Shown piece after piece: positions 22,240 through 29,570 of a stretch of 40,321 nucleotides of DNA. The stretch spans positions 1-40,321 of IMG/VR virus record IMGVR_UViG_3300047480_000145; one strand, 5' to 3'. Position 1 is the stretch's first letter. The number at the start of each line of letters is the position of its first letter. The translations under genes were made by a program, and so were the position numbers. The notes below the pieces were generated by a model, which was not told where the DNA came from, searched no databases, and worked only from the letters and a program-made list of their open reading frames with translations. The DNA comes from a virus.

Positions 22240-23190
22240 ATGACTACAGCAAATGTAGATAGTAAGAACCGCTCAGCCTGGATTAAGGCTGGCGTAGCAG
22301 TAGAAGCAAGCAGCGCAGCAGAGGTAGCCAGACAAGCAGGACTTGACTGGACTGTATCTCTATCTGATATGCACACAGAACAGTTCATGCATGTACCAAA
22401 AAAGCAGGCTGTTGTTAAGAAAGATGGTGGCAAAGAGTCAGTCATTGGCGTAGTAGGTAACAAGTATAAAGTCATTCAGAATGCTGAAGTCTTTAGTTGC
22501 CTTGACGGAATGATTGATTCAGGTGATGTCCGCTATGCAGCAGCAGGCGAGTACGATGGTGGTGCAAAAGTATGGATGCTCATGTCAATACCAAAAGAAA
22601 TGGAAATTCAAGGCGACCCACATGCTGCCTTCTTGCTAGCCAAGACCAGTCATGATGGTTCATCATCAGTGGTTATCCGTCCTATCATTGAGCGATTGTT
22701 TTGCCACAACCAAATCAATCGTGTCTTCCGTGCTAAGAACAAAGCACATACATACACGTTGCGTCATACCCAAAACGCATTGTTGTTACCATCAGATGTA
22801 CGCAACATCATTGACCTAACATATACATACGTTGAAGAGTACAGTAATTTGGCTAATCATCTTATGAAGCGTGATGTTGATAATAAGAAAGCAACGGAAT
22901 TTTTCAAGAGTGTATGGCGTTTACCTACAAAAATTGAAAATGCTCCGTCACATCTACTCAGCAAGGGTGAGAAGAATGCTAAGTCTCGCGCTCTCAATGC
23001 GCGAGCAAAGGCAATGGCTATCTACACAGACAGCCCAACACAGGAGAATATCCGAGGAACAGAGTTCGGATTATGGCAAGCAGTTGTAGAATACGCAGAC
23101 CATTACTCCCAGAAAGATGCTAGTATTGCGACCCTAGCAGGACGTAATGACGGCATTAAACTAAGAGCACTCGAACTAGTAGGAATCTAA
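22240..23190 (+). CDS. DUF932 / TIGR03299 phage-plasmid-like protein
   Basis: This 316-aa protein starts at ATG 22240 after AAAGGAAC. WIKAGVAVEASSAAEVARQ, GLDWTVSL, VVGNKYKVIQNAEVF and AAAGEYDGGAKVWMLMSIP are the usual DUF932 blocks. TSHDGSSSVVIRP and FCHNQINRVFR correspond to the family's SHDGS and C-N-T-L positions. Members occur widely in phages and plasmids, often near replication genes. The biochemical role is not established; nucleic-acid binding has been suggested by context. No active-site residues can be named. Confidence 0.88.
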   Translation: MTTANVDSKNRSAWIKAGVAVEASSAAEVARQAGLDWTVSLSDMHTEQFMHVPKKQAVVKKDGGKESVIGVVGNKYKVIQNAEVFSCLDGMIDSGDVRYAAAGEYDGGAKVWMLMSIPKEMEIQGDPHAAFLLAKTSHDGSSSVVIRPIIERLFCHNQINRVFRAKNKAHTYTLRHTQNALLLPSDVRNIIDLTYTYVEEYSNLANHLMKRDVDNKKATEFFKSVWRLPTKIENAPSHLLSKGEKNAKSRALNARAKAMAIYTDSPTQENIRGTEFGLWQAVVEYADHYSQKDASIATLAGRNDGIKLRALELVGI

Positions 23191-23198
23191 GGAGAATC

Positions 23199-23633
23199 GT
23201 GTACCTAAATCCAATAACAGTAGACGGAACTACATACAACTTCACTGAAGAATCATTGAAGGAACTAATCAAGTCTGAAATCTATACAAAGAACAGGCTA
23301 GAAGAAAATAAAACAGAACTACAAGAAGCGTATCGCAAACTTGCATACACCCGTGCAAAGGTATACGATTTCTTTACAGAGGTATTTGAAGATGGTGGGG
23401 ACGAGGGAAATGTTGAGCGCGACAGCGTGAATACATTGCTCGTGGACATCGGTTCAGATGAACTCACTACAACTTGGTCAGCAACTGTAGAGATTACAGT
23501 TACTGTTAATGGCATCAATGCTTCTTCCCCTGAAGAAGTTGAAGATTACATTAACGACAACCTCGAAGTCAGCGGCTACGAGTTAGATGTTAATGACCCA
23601 GATGTAAGAGTTTATGGAATCGAACGCGAGTAA
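23199..23633 (+). CDS. 144-aa protein with N-terminal coiled coil (GTG start)
   Basis: GTG 23199 follows GGAG. The N-terminal 60 residues form a coiled coil (IYTKNRLEENKTELQEAYRK). The C-terminal half is a beta-rich acidic module (WSATVEITVTVNGINASSPEEVEDYI). I recall similar two-part proteins in actinophages, without function. It is the last gene before a 121-bp structured gap. Confidence 0.7.
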   Translation: MYLNPITVDGTTYNFTEESLKELIKSEIYTKNRLEENKTELQEAYRKLAYTRAKVYDFFTEVFEDGGDEGNVERDSVNTLLVDIGSDELTTTWSATVEITVTVNGINASSPEEVEDYINDNLEVSGYELDVNDPDVRVYGIERE

Positions 23634-23660
23634 CCATCATCAATTATGCGCTATCTGACA

Positions 23661-23716
23661 GGTGGGACTTTGTTCATTTCGACCATCTGTTAGACTTGGG
23701 GATGGGTGGTCCCGCC
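23661..23716 (+). promoter_or_regulatory. hairpin-containing gap upstream of the recombination/replication block
   Basis: Within the 121-bp gap, GGTGGGAC (23661-23668) pairs with GTCCCGCC (23709-23716, one G-U). Inside the loop ACCATC (23682-23687) can pair with GATGGGT (23701-23707) with one bulge. No T run follows. It could be a regulatory RNA or a processing site for the replication message. Confidence 0.35.
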
Positions 23717-23754
23717 ATCTGCGAACACGGGACACTAACTAAACAAGGGGACAC

Positions 23755-24537
23755 ATGCCAACAGAAATAGAAAGAGATAGATATGGACGACCACTAGTCG
23801 TCCCTCCAAGTGGAGGTAAAGCGGTTGCTTATACCAGAGCAACTACAATTGCCAACAGTCTTGATGATGCATCAGCATTGACCGCATGGAAAATGCGGAT
23901 GGCAGCAATCGGATTAACAAGTAGACCAGACTTACTGCTAGCCATTGGTGTAGCAGCAGATAACAATAAGTTAGTTAATGCTTACATTGAAGAAGCAATG
24001 GAAGTAGCAGGCGCTAGCAAAGCAGCAACAATTGGTACAGCAATCCACGCCCTTACAGAAAAGTTAGATTTAGGACAAGAGTTAGGTGCAGTACCAGAGC
24101 AGTGGATGCCAGACATCCTTGCTTATCAGAAGGCAACAAGCATTCTTAAGCATCTATTTATTGAGCAATTCACAGTGCTAGATAAGTATAAAATCGCTGG
24201 CACACCAGATAGAATTGTTGAATACAAAGGTGAAAGATTTGTTGCAGACTTGAAGACAGGTCGTATTGACCACCCAAATAACATTGCTATGCAGTTGGCA
24301 ATCTACGCCAACGGCTCGCCGTATACTGTTGCTACGGCAAGCCGTGGCACATGGGGCGATATCAACAAAGAAAAAGCAATCATCATTCATGCCCCAGCAG
24401 GGACAGGAACTTGCAAATTAGTATGGATTGACATCCAAGAAGGATGGAAAGGTGTACAATTTGCAATGAAAGTAAGAAAGTGGCGAGACCAAAAGGGTTT
24501 GGCTACTCCATTTGAGCAAGGAGAAGATAGTGCCTAG
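23755..24537 (+). CDS. Cas4/RecB-type PD-(D/E)XK exonuclease
   Basis: This 260-aa protein has the RecB/Cas4 nuclease motifs in order: TIGTAIHALTE (His98), IAGTPDRIVEY (Asp152), VADLKTG (Asp165, Lys167) and MQLAIYAN (Gln180, Tyr184). These bind metal and cut DNA in the family. The Cys cluster of Cas4 iron-sulfur enzymes is not seen. Its neighbours are a DnaB/RecA-type ATPase and a resolvase, pointing to DNA end processing for recombination-dependent replication or packaging. Degradation of host DNA is also possible. Confidence 0.88.
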   Translation: MPTEIERDRYGRPLVVPPSGGKAVAYTRATTIANSLDDASALTAWKMRMAAIGLTSRPDLLLAIGVAADNNKLVNAYIEEAMEVAGASKAATIGTAIHALTEKLDLGQELGAVPEQWMPDILAYQKATSILKHLFIEQFTVLDKYKIAGTPDRIVEYKGERFVADLKTGRIDHPNNIAMQLAIYANGSPYTVATASRGTWGDINKEKAIIIHAPAGTGTCKLVWIDIQEGWKGVQFAMKVRKWRDQKGLATPFEQGEDSA

Positions 24538-25006
24538 TACAGAAGCACCCATCAGTATCACAGTTAAGACACCAGCAGGTAGTCTTGTTACAGTCCGCGC
24601 AGAAAGCGGAGAAGAACTAGACAATATCGTTGCACTATCAGTGCACGCTATTGCATCAGCAGCAACAGAACTAGAATCAGCAGTGCGTGGTACAACACCA
24701 GCACCAGTTGCACAACCAGTTATGTCAGCACAAGCAGTTGCCGCAGCACTAGGTGGCAACATCATTGAAACAGGAACACCAGTTCCTGCCCAAGAATATG
24801 CGCAGCCAGCACCAGTTCCAACACTTGGTGGTCGTGCTTGTGCACACGGTAAGATGACAGCAATTCAAGGTATGGGTAAAGATGGTAAACCTTACAAGGG
24901 TTACTTCTGCCCAGCACCAAAGGGTTCCTTTGACAAGTGCAAGAACCAGTATGTTGTGGTTCAGTCACCAGAGTGGAACACTTTTGTTCCAGAACAGATT
25001 AAGTGA
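24530..25006 (+). CDS. 158-aa protein with C-terminal zinc site, near replication genes
   Basis: The start is set at GTG 24530, six bases after AAGGAG. TTG 24512 is a poorer alternative. The N-terminal part is a small beta domain (ISITVKTPAGSLVTVRA) with a helix, then an Ala/Pro linker. The C-terminal part has RACAHGKMTAIQGMG, GYFCPAP and DKCKNQYV, giving Cys/His ligands for one zinc. Similar proteins sit between Cas4-type and ATPase genes in actinophages as I recall. A single-strand-binding or replication accessory role is plausible but unproven. Confidence 0.7.
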   Translation: MPSTEAPISITVKTPAGSLVTVRAESGEELDNIVALSVHAIASAATELESAVRGTTPAPVAQPVMSAQAVAAALGGNIIETGTPVPAQEYAQPAPVPTLGGRACAHGKMTAIQGMGKDGKPYKGYFCPAPKGSFDKCKNQYVVVQSPEWNTFVPEQIK

Positions 25007-25821
25007 AAACACTTAGACGCTCTATAAATAAAGCAGAGGTGGGTGGCGAACCATTGCCACCTGCCTTTGCTGCATTTGAAAGAGCAGGAATTATCCTGCG
25101 TAGAGCAGAGGTAACTGTAATTGCAGGCACTCCAGGTGCAGGTAAGTCATCAGTTGCATTGGCTATTGCTGCAAAAACCAAACACCCTACACTTTATTTT
25201 TCAGCAGATACCAATGCACACACGATGGCTATGCGCTTGATTGCCATGACTGGAAGAATGACACAGACAGCAGCAGAACAGTTGTTAAAGCGCGACCCAA
25301 CCAGGTCGCATGAATTGCTACAACTAAACAACCACCTGTTCTGGTCATTTGAATCTAGCCCTACACTCAAAGACTTAGATGATGAAGTCTCAGCCTTTGA
25401 AACTGTATGGGGTAAGAGTCCTACACTTATTGTGGTGGACAACTTAATGGATGTAGCGATGGATGGCTACGATGAGTTCGGTGCTATGCGAGCAGTCATG
25501 AAAGAGTTAAAGTATCTAGCACGCGATACCAACGCAGCAGTTCTAGTTCTGCACCACACAAAGGAAGGCTTTGAAGGTACACCGTGCCAGCCACGTAATG
25601 CTATTCAAGGTCTGGTTAATCAGATTCCAGCAATGGTTCTTACCATTGGACAAATGAAGCAGGGAGACGAGACATATTTATGTGTTGCCCCTGTCAAGAA
25701 TCGCTATGGAAAAGCAGACCAAACTGGCAACAATTATGTTAGCCTTTCCTTTAACCCAGACTCTATGTACTTAGAGGATGTGACACCAAAGTATCAACAG
25801 GATGGAATGACTTACCAATGA
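25003..25821 (+). CDS. DnaB/RecA-like ATPase, probable replicative helicase or recombinase
   Basis: GTG 25003 overlaps the previous TGA. The 272-aa protein is a bare RecA-fold: Walker A AGTPGAGKSS at 41-50, a PTLYFSADTN segment, Walker B TLIVVDNLMD (Asp146), then VLVLHHTKEG and NAIQGLVNQIP. This order matches DnaB C-terminal/RepA-type hexameric helicases more than RecA. The DnaB N-terminal domain is absent, so loading may depend on another phage protein. It precedes a resolvase and the primase genes. Confidence 0.85.
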   Translation: MKTLRRSINKAEVGGEPLPPAFAAFERAGIILRRAEVTVIAGTPGAGKSSVALAIAAKTKHPTLYFSADTNAHTMAMRLIAMTGRMTQTAAEQLLKRDPTRSHELLQLNNHLFWSFESSPTLKDLDDEVSAFETVWGKSPTLIVVDNLMDVAMDGYDEFGAMRAVMKELKYLARDTNAAVLVLHHTKEGFEGTPCQPRNAIQGLVNQIPAMVLTIGQMKQGDETYLCVAPVKNRYGKADQTGNNYVSLSFNPDSMYLEDVTPKYQQDGMTYQ

Positions 25822-26168
25822 GTAGTGCAGCCAAGCGTAAGGGTACACAAGGCGGAGAAATCCCAGCAGTTAACTGGCTTAAAGCAAATGGTTTTCCATA
25901 TGCAGAACGCAGACTTGCAGGCAGCCACCTCGATAGAGGTGACATAGCAGGAGTCAATGGAGTAACCATTGAAGTTAAGAATCACATTAAACTAGACCTA
26001 AGTGCTTGGCTAAAAGAACTAGAAGTAGAAATGAAGAACGACCAAGGCTGGACAGGCGTAGTACTACATAAGAAAAAAGGAACTAAGAATGTTGATGAAT
26101 GGTATTGCACTATGCCTGCGAAGGTTTGGCTTGACCTGATAAAGAGGGCAATGAATGGACAAACATAG
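25818..26168 (+). CDS. PD-(D/E)XK Holliday-junction-resolvase-like nuclease
   Basis: ATG 25818 overlaps the ATPase stop (ATGA). The 116-aa product shows the archaeal/phage resolvase pattern: Lys/Arg-rich start, KGTQGGEIPAVNWLK (Glu14), ERRLAGSHLDRGDI (Asp42) and VTIEVKNH (Glu52, Lys54), then a helical end. These residues form the metal site in the family. It would cut branched DNA during recombination or before packaging. Confidence 0.85.
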   Translation: MSSAAKRKGTQGGEIPAVNWLKANGFPYAERRLAGSHLDRGDIAGVNGVTIEVKNHIKLDLSAWLKELEVEMKNDQGWTGVVLHKKKGTKNVDEWYCTMPAKVWLDLIKRAMNGQT

Positions 26169-26532
26169 CGTTGCAGATTATCTAAGACATGTAGGAGCAT
26201 TATTACCAGCAGAAGGGCACGGCTGGCGAAAGATTAAGTGCCCCTTTCACCATGATTCCAATGCATCAGCAGGAATTAACTTTGAAGAAAACAGATTCAA
26301 GTGCCACGCATGTGGAGTTGGTGGAGATGTATACGATTTAATTATGCACAGGGAAGGAGGTAACTATCATGAGGCTGTCAAATTCGCAGAGACAATTTCT
26401 CTTGCAGGCGACTCACCAGTACGCAAGCCAAATACATTTGGCAACAGACTATCTGGCAACCCGCAATCTATCGGTCGCAGAGGCGCAACAATTTCATTTA
26501 GGGGTAGTCAAGGACGCTCTTCCAGGTCATGA
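26155..26532 (+). CDS. primase zinc-finger (CHC2) protein
   Basis: This 125-aa product carries the CHC2 zinc-binding domain of DnaG-type primases: CPFHHDSNAS (Cys29, His32), then FKCHACGVGGDVYDLIM (Cys50, Cys53). It recognises template DNA in the family. After about residue 85 the sequence becomes Arg/Ser/Gly-rich and unfamiliar, while the other frame over the same DNA reads as primase linker. The catalytic half is encoded by the overlapping next gene. No frameshift need be assumed, since that gene has its own strong ribosome site. Confidence 0.85.
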   Translation: MDKHSVADYLRHVGALLPAEGHGWRKIKCPFHHDSNASAGINFEENRFKCHACGVGGDVYDLIMHREGGNYHEAVKFAETISLAGDSPVRKPNTFGNRLSGNPQSIGRRGATISFRGSQGRSSRS

Positions 26533-26998
26533 ACAATACATTGGAAGACTAGCAATACCTTACATCACACCATCAGGTGTGGTTGATATCCGATTCAGAA
26601 GTATGAACGGAGCAGACCCAAAGTATATGGGCATACCTGGTGCTAAGACCAGCATGTTCAATGCACAGACAGTACTGACTGCATCAGATTATATCTGTGT
26701 CACCGAAGGTGAGATAGATTGCATTACAGTATCTGTTAAGACACCACATCCAGCAGTAGGTATTCCAGGTGCTAACAACTGGAAGCCATTTTATTCCAAG
26801 ATACTTGATGATTTTGATACAGTAATTGTGTTAGCAGATGGAGATACGCCTGGCTTAGATTTCGGCAAGAAGATTAGCCGTGAGTTGGGTAATGTAAATA
26901 TAGTTCAGATGCCAGAGGGGCATGATGTTAACAGCATAGTAATGCTAGAAGGAGCGGAGTTTATAAATGAACGAATCCGAAAATGCCTTTCTGAATAA
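26369..26998 (+). CDS. primase TOPRIM subunit, overlapping the zinc-finger gene by 164 bp
   Basis: ATG 26369 is preceded by a near-perfect AAGGAGGT at seven bases, inside the CHC2 gene. The 209-aa product contains the primase linker (DYLATRNLSVAEAQQFHLG), then RLAIPYITPSG. The TOPRIM site follows: CVTEGEIDCI with Glu113, and VIVLADGDTPG with Asp157 and Asp159. This is the metal site for primer synthesis. The RNA-polymerase basic motif region is short. Together with the CHC2 protein it would replace a normal one-chain primase. A frameshift fusion could also be made. Confidence 0.85.
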   Translation: MRLSNSQRQFLLQATHQYASQIHLATDYLATRNLSVAEAQQFHLGVVKDALPGHEQYIGRLAIPYITPSGVVDIRFRSMNGADPKYMGIPGAKTSMFNAQTVLTASDYICVTEGEIDCITVSVKTPHPAVGIPGANNWKPFYSKILDDFDTVIVLADGDTPGLDFGKKISRELGNVNIVQMPEGHDVNSIVMLEGAEFINERIRKCLSE

Positions 26999-27278
26999 CG
27001 GAGAAGAAGTATGGGAGTTTATTAGACAACACCCTCGCTACTTGGGTATACCAATCTCTAAAAAACAGGGGCTAGATATTCTTAATGCGCTGCGGGATGT
27101 GTGGACTGTTAACCAAACAGACCATAATAAAGCCAACAAGATGCTGACTATGCTGGCAGCGGTACTAGTATCAGCAGAAGCAGGCTACGGAGAAAAAATA
27201 GTAGAAGAAGTACTAGTACAAGAAGCAATGATAGACTTTGAAAAGAGAGCAAAGGATGTCTTAGATGACACACGATGA
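26967..27278 (+). CDS. 103-aa helical protein after primase
   Basis: ATG 26967 follows AGAAGGAGCGG and overlaps the primase end. The product is all-helical with WEFIRQHPRYLG, ILNALRDVWTV and MLTMLAAVLVSAEAGYG. No catalytic motif is seen. Being between primase and endonuclease, it may be a loader or accessory protein for the helicase or primase. No family was recognised. Confidence 0.65.
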   Translation: MNESENAFLNNGEEVWEFIRQHPRYLGIPISKKQGLDILNALRDVWTVNQTDHNKANKMLTMLAAVLVSAEAGYGEKIVEEVLVQEAMIDFEKRAKDVLDDTR

Positions 27279-27450
27279 ATTGCTATCAAGGATAGATTCT
27301 AAACAACAAGACTATTATGCTGATGACCAATCCCTTAATGCTCTTCGTGCAGTAGTGCAATTGCATACATCAGAGTTTGATTGTCTTATCTGTGCAGAAG
27401 CAGATGGTCCCTGCCCAACTATTCAGAAAATAATGGATGAACTTAAATGA
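27265..27450 (+). CDS. 61-aa MTHDEL-type protein, copy 1
   Basis: The product begins MTHDELLSRIDSKQ and contains LNALRAVVQLH, CLICAEADGPCPTIQKIMDEL. Copy 2 at 28081-28329 shares MTHDEL, ALRAVVELH and the Cys-x-Cys...PC-TI-x-x-I-x-x-EL end. I recall this small family as common and multi-copy in actinophages. The Cys pattern suggests a zinc site. The function is unknown. It directly precedes the endonuclease VII gene (overlap ATGA). Confidence 0.7.
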   Translation: MTHDELLSRIDSKQQDYYADDQSLNALRAVVQLHTSEFDCLICAEADGPCPTIQKIMDELK

Positions 27451-27980
27451 GTACAGACAAAGAGCGTGAATATCAACGCCAGTATCGGTTAAAAAATAAA
27501 GAAAAGCGTAGGCAATACAGCAAGGAACATCACGCAAACAACCCTGATGCTCGTAGGTCTACAGTTTACAAACAACGCTTTGGTATTACCATTGATGACT
27601 ACAACAGTATGCTTGAAAAGCAAGGTGGGGTATGCGCTGTATGTAAACAAGAGGAAGTGATGGTTGATAAACGCACAAACCAAGTGCGCCGATTAGCAGT
27701 AGACCACGACCATACCTGTTGCCCTAGCGATAAGTCTTGCGGTAAATGTGTGCGAGGATTGCTTTGCCATAAGTGCAATACATTCCTTGGACATTATGAA
27801 TTGATGAAATCCCTAGTGCCAACCTTTGATATGTATTTACAAAGGCATAATGGTCCCACACCAAATGATTTCTATAATAGAACTTGCGTAAGTTCAGGGC
27901 ATATATTTGCCTACTTCCAGCCACAAGAGCGTTGTATATTTTGTGGAGATTTTCAGGCTATTGAGAAGGAGTTGGGATGA
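27447..27980 (+). CDS. endonuclease VII-type HNH nuclease
   Basis: This 177-aa protein has a basic N-terminus and RFGITIDDYNSMLEKQGGVC. Zinc ligands are at CAVC (63-66) and GLLCHKCN (104-111), and the catalytic block is LAVDHDH (83-89). This is the recombination-endonuclease VII layout, a resolvase-type beta-beta-alpha-metal nuclease. An extra C-terminal 40 residues read RTCVSSGHIF and CIFCGDFQAIEKELG. That tail resembles the ends of the two flanking MTHDEL proteins. It may be a stand-alone mobile HNH gene or part of DNA processing. Confidence 0.88.
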   Translation: MSTDKEREYQRQYRLKNKEKRRQYSKEHHANNPDARRSTVYKQRFGITIDDYNSMLEKQGGVCAVCKQEEVMVDKRTNQVRRLAVDHDHTCCPSDKSCGKCVRGLLCHKCNTFLGHYELMKSLVPTFDMYLQRHNGPTPNDFYNRTCVSSGHIFAYFQPQERCIFCGDFQAIEKELG

Positions 27981-28084
27981 AGGGTTGGTTTGGAATGACA
28001 CCAGAGGACGTACTAGGACTGGGTTTATTTATTTGTGCCATTTTAACAGGAATAGCAATTATCTTACTTGGAGCATTTAGATGA
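27977..28084 (+). CDS. 35-aa membrane microprotein
   Basis: ATG 27977 overlaps the endonuclease stop and follows GGAGTTGGG. One hydrophobic segment (VLGLGLFICAILTGIAIILLG) ends with a positive residue. The stop overlaps the next start. It is probably an inner-membrane protein of unknown role. Confidence 0.55.
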   Translation: MKGWFGMTPEDVLGLGLFICAILTGIAIILLGAFR

Positions 28085-28329
28085 CACACGATGAATTAGT
28101 CAAAGACCTTGATGCGTGCATTAAAGGTGCTGAATATGGACCTTATGAATGGGGATTTATTGCCCTTCGTGCAGTAGTAGAATTGCATAAGCCAATAGAT
28201 GCAGCCAAAGGTTTAAGCCAAGCATCTAGAGATATTCTTGGATACACCAATGTATGTGGTGAGTGTCATTACAGCGGAGGTATGTACCCTTGCGACACTA
28301 TCAAGGCTATTGAAAAGGAGTTAACGTGA
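28081..28329 (+). CDS. 82-aa MTHDEL-type protein, copy 2
   Basis: This protein is clearly related to copy 1 at 27265-27450: MTHDELVKDLDAC, FIALRAVVELHKP, and an end with CGECHYSGGMYPCDTIKAIEKEL. It is longer in the middle. Cys ligands (CGEC and C in YPC) suggest a small zinc site. The pair flanks the endonuclease VII gene and one membrane microgene, so a local duplication or an insertion between copies is likely. Confidence 0.7.
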   Translation: MTHDELVKDLDACIKGAEYGPYEWGFIALRAVVELHKPIDAAKGLSQASRDILGYTNVCGECHYSGGMYPCDTIKAIEKELT

Positions 28330-28412
28330 CACTTCCTAGATGCTGCCCTATTCACCACATACAGGGTAAGAAATCTTGTACCTGCCAATGTCATAAGAAG
28401 GAGTTAGTATGA
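28326..28412 (+). CDS. 28-aa Cys/His-rich microprotein (GTG start)
   Basis: GTG 28326 overlaps the previous TGA, and the stop overlaps the next ATG. The product has CCPIHHIQGKKSCTCQCHKK, five Cys and three His, a likely metal knot. The preceding AAAGGAG suits translation. Shortness leaves doubt. Confidence 0.5.
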   Translation: MTLPRCCPIHHIQGKKSCTCQCHKKELV

Positions 28413-28693
28413 AAAACCTTGAAGACTTTGAAAGTATTCTAAATGAAATCCGTGTCATCATGGTGCGTAAGCACCAAGACTACGGCCCACTTAACATAGC
28501 CATGGCACCAGGTGGTGCTATGAACGGGCTGCTTGTGCGTATGCACGACAAGATGGCACGGCTAGAGAACTTGTATTACAAACAACAAGACACGCCCAAC
28601 TATGAAAGTATTGAAGATACCTTTATTGACTTAGCCAACTATGCAATAATTGGACTATTGGTGCAAAGAGGACAATGGGAAGGCATTAAGTAG
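28409..28693 (+). CDS. Nmad1/DUF1599-like protein
   Basis: ATG 28409 follows AAGAAGGAG. The 94-aa product matches the nucleotide-modification-associated domain 1 (DUF1599) pattern: VRKHQDYGPLNIAMAPGG, MNGLLVRMHDKMARLENL and DTFIDLANYAIIGLL. The H-x-x-Y-G and H-D-K residues are the conserved ones. The family has been linked by genome context to modified nucleotides and may act on nucleotide pools. No base-modifying enzyme was recognised here, so the link remains open. Confidence 0.8.
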   Translation: MKNLEDFESILNEIRVIMVRKHQDYGPLNIAMAPGGAMNGLLVRMHDKMARLENLYYKQQDTPNYESIEDTFIDLANYAIIGLLVQRGQWEGIK

Positions 28694-28696
28694 ACA

Positions 28697-29341
28697 ATGT
28701 ATGTAGATGAGTACCAACAAATGGTAGTAGCCCTTGCTGCTGAGTATCATCGGAAGTATCCGATTACAGAACAGTTAGATATACAGCAGGTACTGTGGCT
28801 ATGGTTTGTTTCTCATCCACAAAAATACAAAGAGTGGTCAGCCTTAGAACAAAAAGACAAAGACAAGTTGATAGCCAGGTCGCTGCGCAATGCAGCAATT
28901 AAGTATTGCGAACGAGAGAAAGCAAGAAAGATTGGCTACGAATTGTTAGACCTGTATTACTATGACTCATCAGTTATCGAAGCCTTCCTACCATCCATCA
29001 TTGCAGAATCATATGAGATTCCAGTTGCTATCAAAGACCTTAACTACAAGTTCTCAAAGGGTGAAAGTTCAGACACCAATAACTGGTTAGTACTGCGCTC
29101 AGATATAGCCACTGCCTACTACAGATTATCAGATGCAAAACAAAAGGTGTTACAGATTAAGTACTCAGCAGAGAATGTCGAGTGGACACAGTTAGCAGAG
29201 GAACTATCTACTACACCAGATGGTGCACGTATGAAAGTGCAGCGAGCAATAAGTTCTTTGATTAGAAATCTGGGTGGCTATAAGCCACAGATAGATGAAG
29301 ACAGTTTAGCAGAGGTAGATGATGACGAATCAGGAGAATGA
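28697..29341 (+). CDS. sigma-factor-like transcription protein
   Basis: This 214-aa product has two helical parts. An N-terminal region-2-like segment is DIQQVLWLWFVSHP, AARSL-type helix (LIARSLRNAAIKYCEREKARK). A C-terminal region-4-like HTH includes YRLSDAKQKVLQIKYS, then WTQLAEELSTTPDGARMKVQRAISSL. This spacing is that of ECF/sigma-70-like proteins, as is the alternating L-S-x-x-x-R/K-V-L pattern. The acidic tail (DEDSLAEVDDDESGE) is unusual. It may redirect host RNA polymerase to late promoters. Similar proteins occur in actinophages. Promoter recognition is not shown. Confidence 0.65.
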   Translation: MYVDEYQQMVVALAAEYHRKYPITEQLDIQQVLWLWFVSHPQKYKEWSALEQKDKDKLIARSLRNAAIKYCEREKARKIGYELLDLYYYDSSVIEAFLPSIIAESYEIPVAIKDLNYKFSKGESSDTNNWLVLRSDIATAYYRLSDAKQKVLQIKYSAENVEWTQLAEELSTTPDGARMKVQRAISSLIRNLGGYKPQIDEDSLAEVDDDESGE

Positions 29342-29570
29342 GAATGAAGCCAGAGCAGTCAGAGAGTTACTACATCCAACGGATTACTCACACGCTATGG
29401 ACTTGCGAGGAGAACCTATTGGAGATGTTTGCATTTGTGGAGGGGATGTATTTCATGCGCTTGTTGCGTTTGACAAAGGTGAACTATGCTTTTATTTCCT
29501 TGATGGAGAGTGCGCTAACTGTGGCTCAATGGTCACACTCCCTTACCCAAAGAACGAGGATGATATCTAA
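29322..29570 (+). CDS. 82-aa zinc-ribbon protein
   Basis: The start at ATG 29322 is preferred over 29319 because GAGG lies six bases upstream. The N-terminus is charged and helical. The core is GDVCICGGDVFHALVAF, then a strand and GECANCGSMVTLPYP: two CxC/CxxC pairs forming a zinc ribbon. It overlaps the sigma-like gene end. Proteins of this pattern are common in actinophage early regions. The function is unknown. Confidence 0.7.
   Translation: MTNQENENEARAVRELLHPTDYSHAMDLRGEPIGDVCICGGDVFHALVAFDKGELCFYFLDGECANCGSMVTLPYPKNEDDI

Noticed and set aside
26369-26532. Sequencing frameshift in a one-chain primase
   Set aside because: Not excluded, but a near-perfect Shine-Dalgarno at the right distance before the inner ATG favours two genuine genes.
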